A stretch of DNA of 64,000 nt from Termitomyces sp. T153 (GCA_018296165.2 JACKQL020000006.1:310001-374000), one strand, 5' to 3'; counted from the first letter of the stretch, positions 22,701 through 33,326 are shown. Numbers and translations are program-made. Notes: generated by a model not told the origin, from the letters alone.

Positions 22701-23200
22701 CTCTTGTGCTCCAGAAGCAAGTCAAATGAGGCTTTGAAGAACACATCCTCAACTGCATGGAAGTAGGGGGGTACCATGTCCTGGAACTCTCAGGGCATGG
22801 TGTTGGCAGCAAATGCCTGGGCCAGCCACTGGGATGTAGTCTGGCTAGCCCAGATCTCTGCAATGGAGGGTGGCAGGTGTACAGTTGTAGCATAGATCTG
22901 ATCTTCCACTTCTACTGCTTTGTCTGGGAACTCCAGCTCATATATGCCACCAAACTCCCTTCTATGCTCCTCCTCTGGGGCTCTGCCACCACTCTGGTCA
23001 TCCTCATAGAGGGCCTCTCTACAAGGGAATGCCAGAGGCAGAGAATCCAGAAGGTCTAAATCTGCAAAGGGGAGAGGACCAGTGCAACATGTGCAAATGG
23101 CTGTGTGTTCTTGAACTCAGGCCTGGCACTCTGCTCTGTCCTCTGTAGGACAGGTGGAGCACTTATAGGGGCACCTGCTCATGATTACCTCTCCTTTGGT
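19780..23200 (-). pseudogene. pol remnant of Gypsy copy 3: RT, RNase H, integrase, chromodomain
   Basis: Read from 23,200 down. The RT is at about 22,780-22,000, with PVFF-type FFIKKKDGSLQLVQDY and a catalytic box at 22,190-22,201 reading YLDN in place of YLDD. RNase H is at about 21,780-21,400 (IEADSSNFATGAVLSQQ, then AIIWSFEEWQHFLEG). The integrase core is at about 20,900-20,550 (VDFIVELPNAHS, YVSDQGPQFVADF), and the GQTE segment has become SQTK (Lys at 20,581-20,583). The chromodomain remnant lies at about 19,990-19,830. Several frameshifts and stops are present, so this copy is dead. Confidence 0.88.
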
Positions 23201-24013
23201 TCAATTGACCTTGGAATTGTGCTCACAGAGCCACATGAAACCAAGGATCATGTCCTGCCTACCCAGGCTGGTGATAGCAAACACAGCATGCTCCATGTGG
23301 TCCCAATGGCAGAGGACTAGATCAACTATGGAGTTGATGGCACCTGCTTTGTTAGGCATTCTGTTGATGTTGTAGACCAGAATGGGCTTGGAGAGGGGCT
23401 GTGCGGTCAGGCTATGGTGTTTGACAAACTCTGAGTTCAGAAACAGTCCTATTGCTCCACTATCCAAAAGAGCTGTGACTCTGTGGATTTGCTGAGTGTC
23501 TGTGATCTCAATCTCCATGTTGAGATGCAGGGAATTGGTGGACAGGCTGGAAGCCATCACATACTGTTGGGACATTTGACATGCCCAGGCAGTGCTATGC
23601 TGACAGACCTTCAGAGGTGTTGGGGAGCTTGGTGGGGGCTCTGGAGTTAGTATTTGTATGTCTTGAGGGAAGTGTTGAGGTTTCTCTGTCTCAGAATAAA
23701 GGGCATTGGAAAAGGCAGTTTCATTTTCTATTGATAGACACAAGAACCTGTTAGCACCTAGCAATGAAGGCATACACTTTATCCATTGCTCAACTAAAAA
23801 TTCTCCTCTAGCTCTAGGGGTCAGGTGCACATGCTGATCTCCTCCAGGATCAACTCTGGTGTAGGCTTGTCCAGCAACAAAGCTCCAGTGGTGTCCTTTG
23901 TGGCCAGCAGCTATAGGAGGAGTTCCTCCTGCTCCACCATGGAGAAGTAGCATACCTCCAAGCCCAAGGGGCAGTGCCATGCAAAGTGCCCAGGCTTCTA
24001 GCATCTCTAGCAC
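23201..24013 (-). pseudogene. Zinc-knuckle to protease segment of Gypsy copy 3
   Basis: A 270-residue open segment. The protease part has VTALLDSGAIGLFLNSEFV, whose DSG is the aspartic protease catalytic triplet, and a later DMILGFMWL that corresponds to the conserved ILG motif before the end of the domain. This is the longest surviving open segment in the three Gypsy copies. It overlaps the gag 3' end and leads into the linker, which is broken near 23,200. Confidence 0.8.
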
Positions 24014-25017
24014 AGCAGTGGAACAGCACAGAGCTGCCTAGTGGCATCCACATCCATAGGAATCCCTAATGGAAGGGGGCATGCTGCAGGGATGGCAAGA
24101 GTAAAGGCCAGCATTGGGTGAGCAAGTGCAGGGTGGTGGAAATTGCTAATCAGAGTGGGGCACAGCATGGAATGTGGATGGCAGAGCTCCCTCCAGATCT
24201 CCATGAGTTGCTATTGGTCCTGAGCCACCTCATATCATAATGCAATCTTTTTATTGTCAGGGCAACCCTCTGCCAGATTGTTGATGCATTCCACCAGTGC
24301 AGGGTGCAAGCCATCCCAGAAGATGAGGTACAGTTGAAGGCCATCAGGATAAGCAGCCTGCTTGACCAGAGCCCAGAATGAGTCAATGTACTCATCCAGT
24401 ATATGCTTTTATTGCCCATATTGCTCTCTATCACATAGTGTCAAGGCCACAGTCTTGGTAGGGTCTAATGGGAAAAACTCCACACAGAAGTCCTTCTCAA
24501 AGGTGGCCCAGTCCAGAAAACTTCCAATGCCTCCAGAGTGATGGAAAACTCACAGCACATAGGTGGAGGCACATCTGGACTTCATGTATAATAGCACCCA
24601 GGCTATTTTCAATGCATCAGAGTCAAAGGTGTCTCTACTGAGGTGGATATAGGTGAGGCAGGACTGTAGGAATTGCTCCCTGCTAGAGCAGGCACCATCA
24701 TATGCATCTGGTAGTGCCAGATGTGGAATATATGGCCATAGGATCATCAGAGCTGCAGGGACAGGTGCAGAGGGGGTCAGGGCTGGTTCTACAGCTGCAG
24801 GAGGGGCAGAGTTAGGGGTTAGGCATTTAAACAATGCCTGGAGTGATTGGAAGATAAGATCTGTTGTTTGATGAAGGGTAGAGAGTTTGGTAGTATGGTG
24901 GGTGAGAGATGATTGTGTTAATTGTACCTGGGTTTCTAAGTGTAGCAAACAAGTCCAAGCTTTGTTCTGTGGGGCCAGGGCCTCCAAGGGTGTGTCTGGG
25001 TTGGCAAGCTGAGACAT
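23900..25017 (-). pseudogene. gag remnant of Gypsy copy 3
   Basis: Starts at 25,017 with MSQLANPDTPLEALAPQNKA and is open for 155 residues to 24,550. It covers the helical N-terminus, a Pro/Ala-rich spacer and a capsid-like region (ACSSREQFLQSCLTYIHL, DALKIAWVLLYM). Downstream frames continue to a zinc knuckle near 23,970-24,010 that keeps C-x2-C-x4-H-x4-C spacing (RC-KPGHFAWHC) but has two stops inside it. Gag would package RNA in the particle. Not functional. Confidence 0.82.
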
Positions 25018-25123
25018 AGAACTCTGCAGTGTTTAATCCTAGTAAGGAAGTGACAGATAGTAGTTTGAAGGTTTCTTGTGGCTATGAGGAGCTTCCAGAC
25101 CAGTTTTAAGAGACTTGTTCTGC

Positions 25124-25492
25124 TGTAAGGGCAACCTCCAGAGCAGCAGATCAGAGTCATGCAGCTAGCAGAGGGGAATCCAAAGTATATTAGCAGAGTA
25201 GACAATGATACAATTAGTAACTAATCACCTAGCAGAGGGGAATCCAAAGAGAACAAGTCTAAGGATTCCCACTGCTCAGTATGGCACATCAGCAGGTGGT
25301 GGAGGCATGGGAACTACTGTATAGAAGACCAGAGCTGCCCCTAACCCTAGGGCAATGATTGCTGAGGTAATATGGAGAACTCTGCAGTTTTCTAAAGATC
25401 TCCAAAGTTCTAGAAAGAGCCTCAGAAACATTGAACAAGCTGTGGAGGTGCTGGAACCAATCATGGAGGTCAGAAATGGAAGTCCCCTGACA
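25124..25492 (-). repeat. 5' LTR of Gypsy copy 3
   Basis: 369 bp, TGTCAGGGG to CCCTTACA on the minus strand. The internal region then starts gcagaacaagtctctt, as in copy 2. Confidence 0.94.
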
Positions 25493-25497
25493 TATTG

Positions 25498-28440
25498 TCC
25501 AGCTCCACACCTACCAGCTGTAAGGTCTACCTGTTAGCACCTAGAGAGCAGGACAAACTCAATGCCTTCCTGCAAGAGAATCTGAACTCCAGTTGCATAC
25601 ACCCTTCCAAATCTCTGATGGCTTCTCCAGTCTTCTTCATCAAAAAGAAAGACAGCTTGCTCCAACTGGTTCAGGATTACTGGGTTCTCAACACCATGAC
25701 TGTGAAGAGCCACTACCCCCTCCCCCCCATCTCTAAGCTCATCACCAACCTCCAGGGTGCACAATACATCACTAAACTGGACATCTGGCAGGGCTACAAC
25801 AATGTGCATATCCAGGAGGGAGACAAATGGAAGGCTGCCTTCCAGACCAACTGGAGAATATTTGAACCTCTTGTTATGTTCTTTAGACTCACCAATAGCC
25901 TGGCCACTTTCCAGACAATAATGAACAACATCTTCCAAGACCTCATTGCAGGTGTAGTGTGTGTATACCTTGACAACATTCTCATCTACACCAAAATGCT
26001 TGAAGAACACCACTGCGTCACCCACCTCATCTTGGAATGTCTTTGCCAGCACCAGCTCTACCTTAAACAAGAGAAGTGCAAGTTTGAGCAGACCTGGATT
26101 GAGTATCTTGGCCTGATCATCTGACACAGAGCTGCAGAGATGGAACCAGTGAAGGTAGCAGGTGTGGCAGAGTGGCTGGAGCCCAAGAACAAGAAGGAGG
26201 TACAGGCATTCCTAGGCTTTGTAAACTTCTACCAGAGATTCATCCAGGACTTCTCATATCATGCCCACCCACTATTTGACCTCACTTGGAAGGACATCAT
26301 GTGGAGTTGGGGGCCTCTAGAGCAGATGGCCTTTGACATCCTCAAGTGTGCTATGACCTCAGGACCTGTCCTCCTTTTTCTGGACAATAACTCCCCTTTC
26401 CAGGTAGAAGCTGACAGCTCTGACTTTGCCACCAGGGCTGTTCTTTCACAGCAGTCCCCAGAGGATGGGAAGTGGTATCCAGTGTCCTTCTACTCCAAGA
26501 GTCTGAATGCAGTAGAGCAGAACTATGAGATTCATAACAAGGAGATGCTGGCCATCATCCAGTCATTCAAGGAGTGGCAGCACTTCTTGGAAGGCATGTG
26601 GCATAAGTCCAAGGTCTGGACAGATCACAAGAATCTCAAATACTTCCAGACAGCCAAGAAGCTCAACTGCCACCAGGCCCAATGGCCCCTCTACTTAGCC
26701 AATTTTGACTTCTTGCTGCACCACAAGCCTGGCCAGAGTATGGAGAAACCAGACACCCTGTTCCAGAAAGTGGACCATGGCACTAGGAGAGAGAACAACA
26801 GCAACATTGTGCTCCTCCAGCCTAGACTGTTTGCAATCTGAGCCATGGAAAGTCTAGCCATTGAGGGAGCAGAGGTAGACATCCTCCAGGACATCCAGTA
26901 GGGCAACTGAGATAGTCAGTAAGAAAAACTCATTGCTTAGACAGCTCAGGCACTAAAGTCAGGATGTACCATGGGTGCCAAATTGGTCTGTGCAGACGAA
27001 TGTGCCCTTCAGGATGGGATTTTGACCTTCCAGAATTGTATCTATGTGCCCAATGTTCTGGGGCTCCACCAGAGGATTATAGAGCAACACCACAACTCCT
27101 GCATTGCTGGGCACCCTAGACAATAGAAAATGTTGGAGCTGACATCACAGAATTACTGGTGGCCCCAGATGTCTTGGTATATTAGGTCTTACACTAGTAC
27201 ATGCAATCTCTGTCTCTGGACCAAGCCCTAGCACTGCCTCCCCTGTGGACAGTTACACCCACTGCCCATGCCTGTGGAGCAATGGAGCATTGCCTTTGTG
27301 GACTTCATTGTAGAGCTCCCCAATGCCCACAGTTATGATGCAATCATGGTGGTGGTGGACCTGTATGGCAAGCAAGCACACTTCACTCTGGCTCACACCA
27401 CCTGCTCCACCATGGACACCACAAACCTGTACTGGAAGAATGTCTGGAAGCTCCACAGCCTCTCTAACACCTACATCTCTGATTGGGGGCCACAATTCAT
27501 AGTGGACTTTACCAGGAAACTCTACTAACTACTTGGCATCAAGCTTCACACCTCTACTGCCTACCACCTGCAGTCTGACAGCTAGACAAAACATGTAAAC
27601 CAGGAGTTGGAGCAGTACCTCTGCCTCTTCTGCAATGAGCACCAGGACAACTAGGACAAACTCCTTCCCAATACCAAGTTCCAATACAACAACCATGTTC
27701 ACACTTCCACACAATTCTCCCCATTCTTCCTCAACACTGGACAACACCCATGCATGGGCTTTGAACCCCAGGCTCAGCCCTCAGAGAATGAAGTAGTAAA
27801 CAAGCTTGTGGACCAGATAAAGAAGTCACAGGAAGAGGCCTGAGCAGCTCTAGCAAAGGCAAAGGATGACATGGCACAATACTATGACTACAGAAGGACC
27901 CTGGAGCACAAATACCAGCCCAGGGATTGAGTCTACCTAGATGCCTTTGATATTATGACTACTCAACCTTTGAAAAACCTATTGCATTGCCAACTAGAAC
28001 CTTTCATAGTGAAACAACAGGTAGGCCCCCTAGCCTACCAACTTCAGCTCCCCACAGGGATGTGCCAGCTTCATCTAGTGTTCAATGTGGTCAAATTGAT
28101 TCCAGCCCCAAGGGATCCTATTCCAGGACAACATCCACTGCCCCGACCACCTCTGGTAGTGGTCAACAGTAACAAGGAGTATGAGGTGGAGGAAATCCTG
28201 GATAGTCATTTATTCTGGTGACAACTACAACACAAGGTGAAGTGGAAGGGCTATGGGATTGAGAACATCTCCTGGGAACCACAGGAGAACATACATGCTC
28301 CAGAGCTCATCAAGGAGTTCCACAGGAAGCACCCAGACACTCTGCATGCCATACAAGGAATCTATCCTATTTCACCAGTGGACAGAGCAATCAGGGACCT
28401 TTTCTACCCCACACATCAAGACACTGCATGCTAGAGGGGG
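25498..28440 (+). pseudogene. RT, RNase H, integrase and chromodomain of Gypsy copy 2
   Basis: Continuation of the split pol. The RT palm has PVFFIKKKD at about 25,630, and the catalytic box at 25,966-25,977 reads YLDN instead of YLDD. RNase H is at about 26,400-26,780 (VEADSSDFATRAVLSQQ, then AIIQSFKEWQHFLEG). The integrase zinc region is at about 27,080-27,240 and the core at about 27,290-27,600 (VDFIVELPNAHSYDAIMVVV). The usual catalytic Glu segment reads TKHVNQELEQ, with Lys at 27,589-27,591. The chromodomain is at about 28,178-28,340 (EVEEILD, VKWKGYGIENISWEP, EFHRKHPD). The RT/RNase H part keeps a 209- and a 233-residue open segment, the best preserved pol stretch in the window. Stops and lost catalytic residues make it inactive. 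Confidence 0.9.
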
Positions 28441-28445
28441 GGTGA

Positions 28446-28813
28446 TGTCATGGGACTTCCATTTCCAACCTCCACAACTTGTTCCAGCATCTTCATAGCT
28501 TGTTCAACATCTCTGGGGCTTGTTCCAGAACCCCAGAGATCTTTGGAGACCTGTAAAACTTTCCATATTACATCACCAATTATCTTCCTAGTGTTAGGGC
28601 TAGCTCTGACCTTCTGTACAGTTGTTCCCATGCCTCTGCTGCCTGCTGATGCACTGCACTGAGCAGCAGGAATCCTTAGACTTGTTCTCTTTGGGTTCCT
28701 CTCTGCTAGGTGATTAGTTACTGCTTGTATCTTCATCTACTTGCTAATATACTTTGAATTCTCCTCTGCTAGCTGCATGACTCAGATCCACCACCCTGGA
28801 GGTTGCCCTTACA
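28446..28813 (+). repeat. 3' LTR of Gypsy copy 2
   Basis: 368 bp, TGTCATGGGACTTCC to GCCCTTACA. It is preceded by the polypurine tract ctagagggggggtga (28,431-28,445) and followed by the target duplication ataac (28,814-28,818). Confidence 0.94.
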
Positions 28814-29160
28814 ATAACATTGATACAAAGTGACAATGCAGTACCAGTAGACCACATTGCTGTTGTAACAGGGTTGTATTTTAGGCATCCTGTTCAATGA
28901 AACAACTTGCACATGTTCAACAGAAGGTGAAAAAAAAACAAGGTTGTGACCTATTGCTAGTTACAGGAGTCAAACCTGCAGCTACCACATGAGATTGATA
29001 CAAAGTAACAATGCAGTACCAGTAGACCATGTTGCCATTGTATTTCTATCATATTCATGCAACTACAAATGAGTTACTGTAGCTACAGGAGTCAAGAAAT
29101 TCCAAATAACATTGCCTTAGGAATCAAACCTACAATTTCAATTCATATCAAGATTGTATA
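28814..29160 (-). repeat. Minus-strand tRNA-like (SINE-type) cluster, right part
   Basis: Continuation of the cluster interrupted by Gypsy copy 2. On the minus strand a unit reads tggtctactggtactgcat (A-box-like) and, about 55 bp later, ggtttgactcc (B-box-like, plus 28,966-28,976). The block attgatacaaagt-acaatgcagtaccagtagacca is repeated at about 28,819-28,855 and 28,992-29,028, a 173-bp period equal to that of the array at 5.9-6.9 kb. A degenerate third copy lies at about 29,075-29,100. Confidence 0.65.
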
Positions 29161-29399
29161 TATACATTTTCATTGAGTATTACAAAATATAACAATGTAA
29201 TAACTAGGCTGGAACATCTCAAAAATGTCCAAAAAATGTCAATAAAGTCCAGTGGCCCTCATTCTCTTCATGCTTCCTTCATCTCCTTGGCTACCACTTC
29301 CTCAGCATGTTCATTGGCCTTTCTCTTACCTGCTAGACAACTGGAGGAATGGGTATGTTTGGTGGGAGGTTGTGTAGCATGGGAGGTGCTGCAGCTGCA

Positions 29400-31400
29400 T
29401 CATGGCACAATCTCATCTGGAGCATGAGGTGGTGCTGGGCCTGTAGTATCTACATCCATCAATTGCCCAGTTGCAGCAATGAGACTGGCCAAAACAGATT
29501 CAACACAAGTAGGCACAGTGTATTCATTGCTGGCTGCCAGTCTGGTGGTGATGGCAGAGTCAGTGACACTGGCAGCAGGCCTGGTGGGAGTGATGGAGTC
29601 AGTCACACTGGCACCACTGTTGCATATGAGAGTGGAATCTTCAACTGGGGCAGATCCACTGGGAATACTGGAGTCAGTGACAGTGGCAATGGAGTTGCTG
29701 ATGGGAGTGGAGTCATCAGCAATGGTGGACTGATAAAAAGTGGTGGCTATAGCAGTGGCATGGTCCATTTCACTCTCATCATCCTTGGGCTGAGCAGCCT
29801 CATCATTGTTTGGCTCTTCTGCCTCAGCAATGGGTGCCAGAGTAGGAGCTGGCACAGATAAAAAGCTGCTGGTGCTGGAGGCTGGTTGGATGGGGAGGAT
29901 GAGATTTGAAGCTGGCTTTGAATGTTGTTGACCATGCCTCAGAAAGCAACATGTTGACTTTGTTCTGCATGAGACACCCAGCATGAGCCTCAACAGTCTG
30001 CTTTGTCCTGTTGAGGTCAGATGTTATGTCCACAACACTCATGTCTATGATGTCCATGCACTTGTCAAGCACTCTAAGTGTTGTATTGTACCACCAGAGC
30101 ATCTTCCACATCTCTGTAAATCTCATCTCCTCAGCTTGCACAAACTCTGACCTCATCTCTTCCAATACAACCTCAATTCCTTTATTGATGAAATTGAGCC
30201 ATTGGTTTGACCCTGCCATAGCTCATGTAAGGACAGCCTTGATGGATTTGATGGAGGAGGGTGGATCCACCTGCTGCTTGCCCTTTTCCTTTCTGCTCAT
30301 TGTCAGTGGGTCCACTCACTCCTTCCCCTTTCTGCTGGCCACTGGTGGATCCATCTGTTCCTTTCCCCTTCCCTTTCCAGTAGCCACTGGTATATTTGCT
30401 GGGCAGATTGTCAACAGCCCAGCAATTGGTGTTGTTGGTTCTGTCTGTTGTTAGTAAATGATTTCTGTTGGCAAAATCAACACTTACCCTGGACATACTC
30501 AGAAGACTTTGGTTTTCTCTGCTTTTTCTCCTTCTTTCCCTTCTTGCCCTTGTTCCTCCAGACCTCTTCTTTGTGATCCCTCATGAGACTGCATGTTTTT
30601 TGAGGACAAGCTGGCAGGCATTGCATGAGGTTCCTCCCTTTGTCTTGACACACTGGAGCCCCTTCTTTTGGCAGTATCAGCAAGGGGGGTGGAGCCATGC
30701 CCCTGTGCATGGAGGTGCCATCATGAGCTACTTCCCTAACCTCATTGACAGTGTGATCTTACCCTGCCAACATTCCTCATCATTGGAATGATTGTTGTTG
30801 TCATTCTTGTCATCTTTGTCCAAGGTGACTGATTCATACTTGGAATGGCTGGGCAGGGGGGGACTATGAGGGGGAGTCTGGGCAGTGTATTCCCTCCATT
30901 CTCATTGGGGAATCTGTGCTTTGCTAGCCTTTCTAATCAGCTGGGGCCAGGCTGGGAGTGGCTCTGCTGGGGATGACAGACTTGATGCCAATACTCTACC
31001 CACTGTGGATGACAGACCTGCTGGAACCACCAGGCCCACTGCCAGCATTGGCAGATTGATTGCTGAAATCTATTTTAAAAATTTCTGAAGGTAAGGGATC
31101 CAACATTGAATATGGACCTGCCACTCCTCCTGCTGCCTGGCCCTTGTTGACCTCCTGGGCTTCCTTCCTTGCCTGTGACTCCTTGAAATACACCCATGCC
31201 TTTTCTTTCAACTCCTCAATTGCCTTCACATCTGACAGCTTGCCTAATAAAATTTGGAGAGCCTCATCAGAGAAGCTTTTCCTAGCCTCCTGGACAAGTT
31301 GTTTTTCCTTGGCCTGGGAAATTTGCTTCCACAAAGATTTCTTGAACACCATATGTGAGTGTTGCATATTATCCTACAAGTAGGATTGCTCACCAATTCT
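29400..31400 (-). pseudogene. Degraded ORF series with a Cys-cluster and coiled-coil-like region
   Basis: Minus-strand segments read from 31,400 down. A charged helical block (30,996-31,367; KEKQLVQEARKSFSDEALQI) is followed by a Pro/Ser linker. A cysteine cluster near 30,620-30,690 of the form C-x2-C-x5-C...C-x2-C (CQKKGLQCVKTKGGTSCNAC with stops ignored) is next to a lysine-rich basic stretch. A helical segment (29,824-30,219; EEMRSEFVQAEEMRFTEMWK) and a Thr/Ser/Pro-rich low-complexity tail (29,400-29,993) complete the series. Basic residues beside a Cys cluster suggest nucleic-acid binding, but I do not recognise the family. Stops separate the parts. Confidence 0.4.
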
Positions 31401-32843
31401 TTAATCCTACCCTAGAGATCTGACAAGTCTACTCTCAGAGCAGAGACCAACACAGAGTTCTCAGTGTTGTAGAGCTGTTGCAAAAAGGACCTCAGTGGAT
31501 GGAGACATAGCATAGCAAACAGCAATGAGTGGATGAGTGGTGGCTGGTGAGCAAAAGAGAACTTGAAAGTCAAGAATTTGAAAAATAGGGTCACATGCAT
31601 CTGTTGATTTACATGTACCATCCAAAAGCAGTATGGCTGCCAAAGAAGGTTGCAGCTTCCAAAGGATTTGATGCTTTGATGAGATTTTGATTGCTGCCAA
31701 AGAAGATTGATGCCTTCCAAAGAATCTGATCCTCTATGAAGAATTCTGATGCATTCCCAAGCATCTAAAAAAACCATGACCAATATGATGTGTTCTCCAT
31801 TGAGTTTGTTCAACTGGCATAATGCTGTGTTTCTGCTGTTCCTTGATTGTTATTTCTGCAGTTAGGATAGATCTTCATATCACTTTTCATTTAAGTGACT
31901 TGTGGCCAATGGTGGTACCAGCTTTGGCCACCCCCCATCTTCTCAGCAGCTTTCTGATGGCACTGGGCAGATATGTTCCTAAGGGCAGATTTTGTCACAA
32001 GCAGCAGCAGCCAGTCATGAGAAATAGCTGGTGGCCAGACCCACTGCCAGTCCACTGACACCAGCAGATTTTAGTGTTGAGCAGGGCCAGTCACTGTTAA
32101 ATGTAATCTGCTGGATATGTATAATATGGCACAATGTATGGCCTCCACAGCACCCATATAACATGCTACATTGTGAGGATCCTGCTATGGTGTAGCAGAC
32201 TCCACCAGTGATGTAGGATAGGACACACTACATATGTATGTCTCTATGTGACTGTAATGATAACAGATTAAGGATGAGCTCAGAGGTGCCATTGAATTGA
32301 GACTGTATGGTAAATGTTTGGCAATATGTCACTACAGTTCACTAGGTTGATTGCATGTCTATCCTCAATTGCTGAACTCTGACAAAGTCAAATTGTAGTA
32401 AAGCAGCTGTGAGGTGTAACTGGCAGCTACTGAAAAAGAGCCCAGGCCAGAGATATTGTAATTTTCAATGATTATTGAGAATGTAATCACATTTCATTGG
32501 AAACTACAAAACATGGCATGTGTTGGCACAGGTACAAAATAACACACACAGAAAAATGTAGTTCTTGAGACTGAAAGCATGTCACAAAGGGTTGAGCATG
32601 TTATTAGGGCAGCAATCAGCAGAGCCATGGCCAGCTATAGCACATTATGAAGGCTGGATTGTTGGCTTTGTATCTCAATGGAAATTTCTATTGATACTTT
32701 CTTATGATGTGGCAGACATATGAGCTGAATGCATATGAGGGGCACTGGCACTGAATTAGACAGACATCTTCCTCTTTTGGAGATAGCATCAGCAGTGGAT
32801 TCAAGTAACTGTGAAGCTATGAATCAAGGAGAAAAATCTTGCT
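31400..32843. other. CpG-free stretch without a recognisable gene
   Basis: No coherent ORF, tRNA-like box pair or LTR is visible. The sequence shares the CpG depletion of the transposon half up to about 32,840. The first CpGs after that appear at 32,844-32,847 (ctCGCGttg) and are then frequent. Confidence 0.7.
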
Positions 32844-33319
32844 CGCGTTGATTGGGCACTGAGCAAGACAAACAGAGCAATGATCACCATCGATTCCGTT
32901 GAAATTTGCTGAGGTTGTGCACGTGATACTTACCCTTTAAGGGAATGTTAGCGAATTGAGCGAGCTACATCGCACGCACGTTCTGAGCCACGAATGTGAT
33001 GCAAGCTTCTTGACGTACGGTATATCGACGGCGCAAACGAGGTGATAAGAACAAGACAGTCTGGACAGAGGACCACTTTGGTGTGGCGAATCCTTCATAT
33101 CTGAGCACATGTTCTTCTAACGTTCCAACAGAGGCTATCACAGACCTTTGTTATCTCTAGACGACTTTTCCACCCGGGTGCAAATCCAGTCACAATGTGT
33201 TCTTCAATACTCTCAAGATTTGGGCCAGGGCCAGTGCGAGGCCATAACATCACTGTTAGGTGACACGAGGCGCGACACAACAATATCATATGGGCGCCTC
33301 GGGCCACAGCTGTGCAGAT

Positions 33320-33326
33320 TTATAAA
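33320..33326 (+). promoter_or_regulatory. TATA-like box
   Basis: ttataaa about 100 bp upstream of the ATG at 33,425, with a CT-rich stretch (ccctcaccctcttcgtcacc) just before the start codon, a common fungal core-promoter arrangement. It is the first promoter-like site after the CpG boundary. Confidence 0.5.

Larger units (their letters stand above)
19357..25492 (-). mobile_element. Ty3/Gypsy chromovirus, copy 3 (reverse, nested in copy 2)
   Basis: Full-length minus-strand element of 6,136 bp with 369-bp LTRs at both ends and a perfect 5-bp target duplication, TATTG (19,352-19,356 and 25,493-25,497). It sits inside the RT of copy 2. By eye the two LTRs differ at roughly 50 positions (about 15%), overwhelmingly transitions. 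This excess most likely reflects CpG decay as well as age, so it should not be used directly as a clock. Confidence 0.96.
16548..28813 (+). mobile_element. Ty3/Gypsy chromovirus, copy 2 (split by copy 3)
   Basis: Complete plus-strand element bounded by LTRs at 16,548-16,914 and 28,446-28,813 and by a perfect 5-bp target duplication, ATAAC (16,543-16,547 and 28,814-28,818). After removing the nested copy 3 (6,136 bp) and its 5-bp duplication, its own length is about 6,125 bp. Domain order is gag, protease, RT, RNase H, integrase and chromodomain. It landed inside a tRNA-like repeat unit: joining 16,547 to 28,819 restores a unit parallel to the one at about 28,960-29,040. Confidence 0.95.

Noticed and set aside
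20329..23375. Plus-strand ORFs within Gypsy copy 3
   Set aside because: They are complements of the minus-strand pol frames.
29349..29861. A 170-residue plus-strand ORF rich in Gly/Ser/Val
   Set aside because: It mirrors the Thr/Ser/Pro low-complexity tail of the minus-strand series and is likely a shadow of it.
1..32840. Classical RIP (repeat-induced point mutation) as the cause of decay
   Set aside because: RIP in ascomycetes consumes CpA. Here CpA and TpG are plentiful and only CpG is missing, which fits CpG methylation and deamination.
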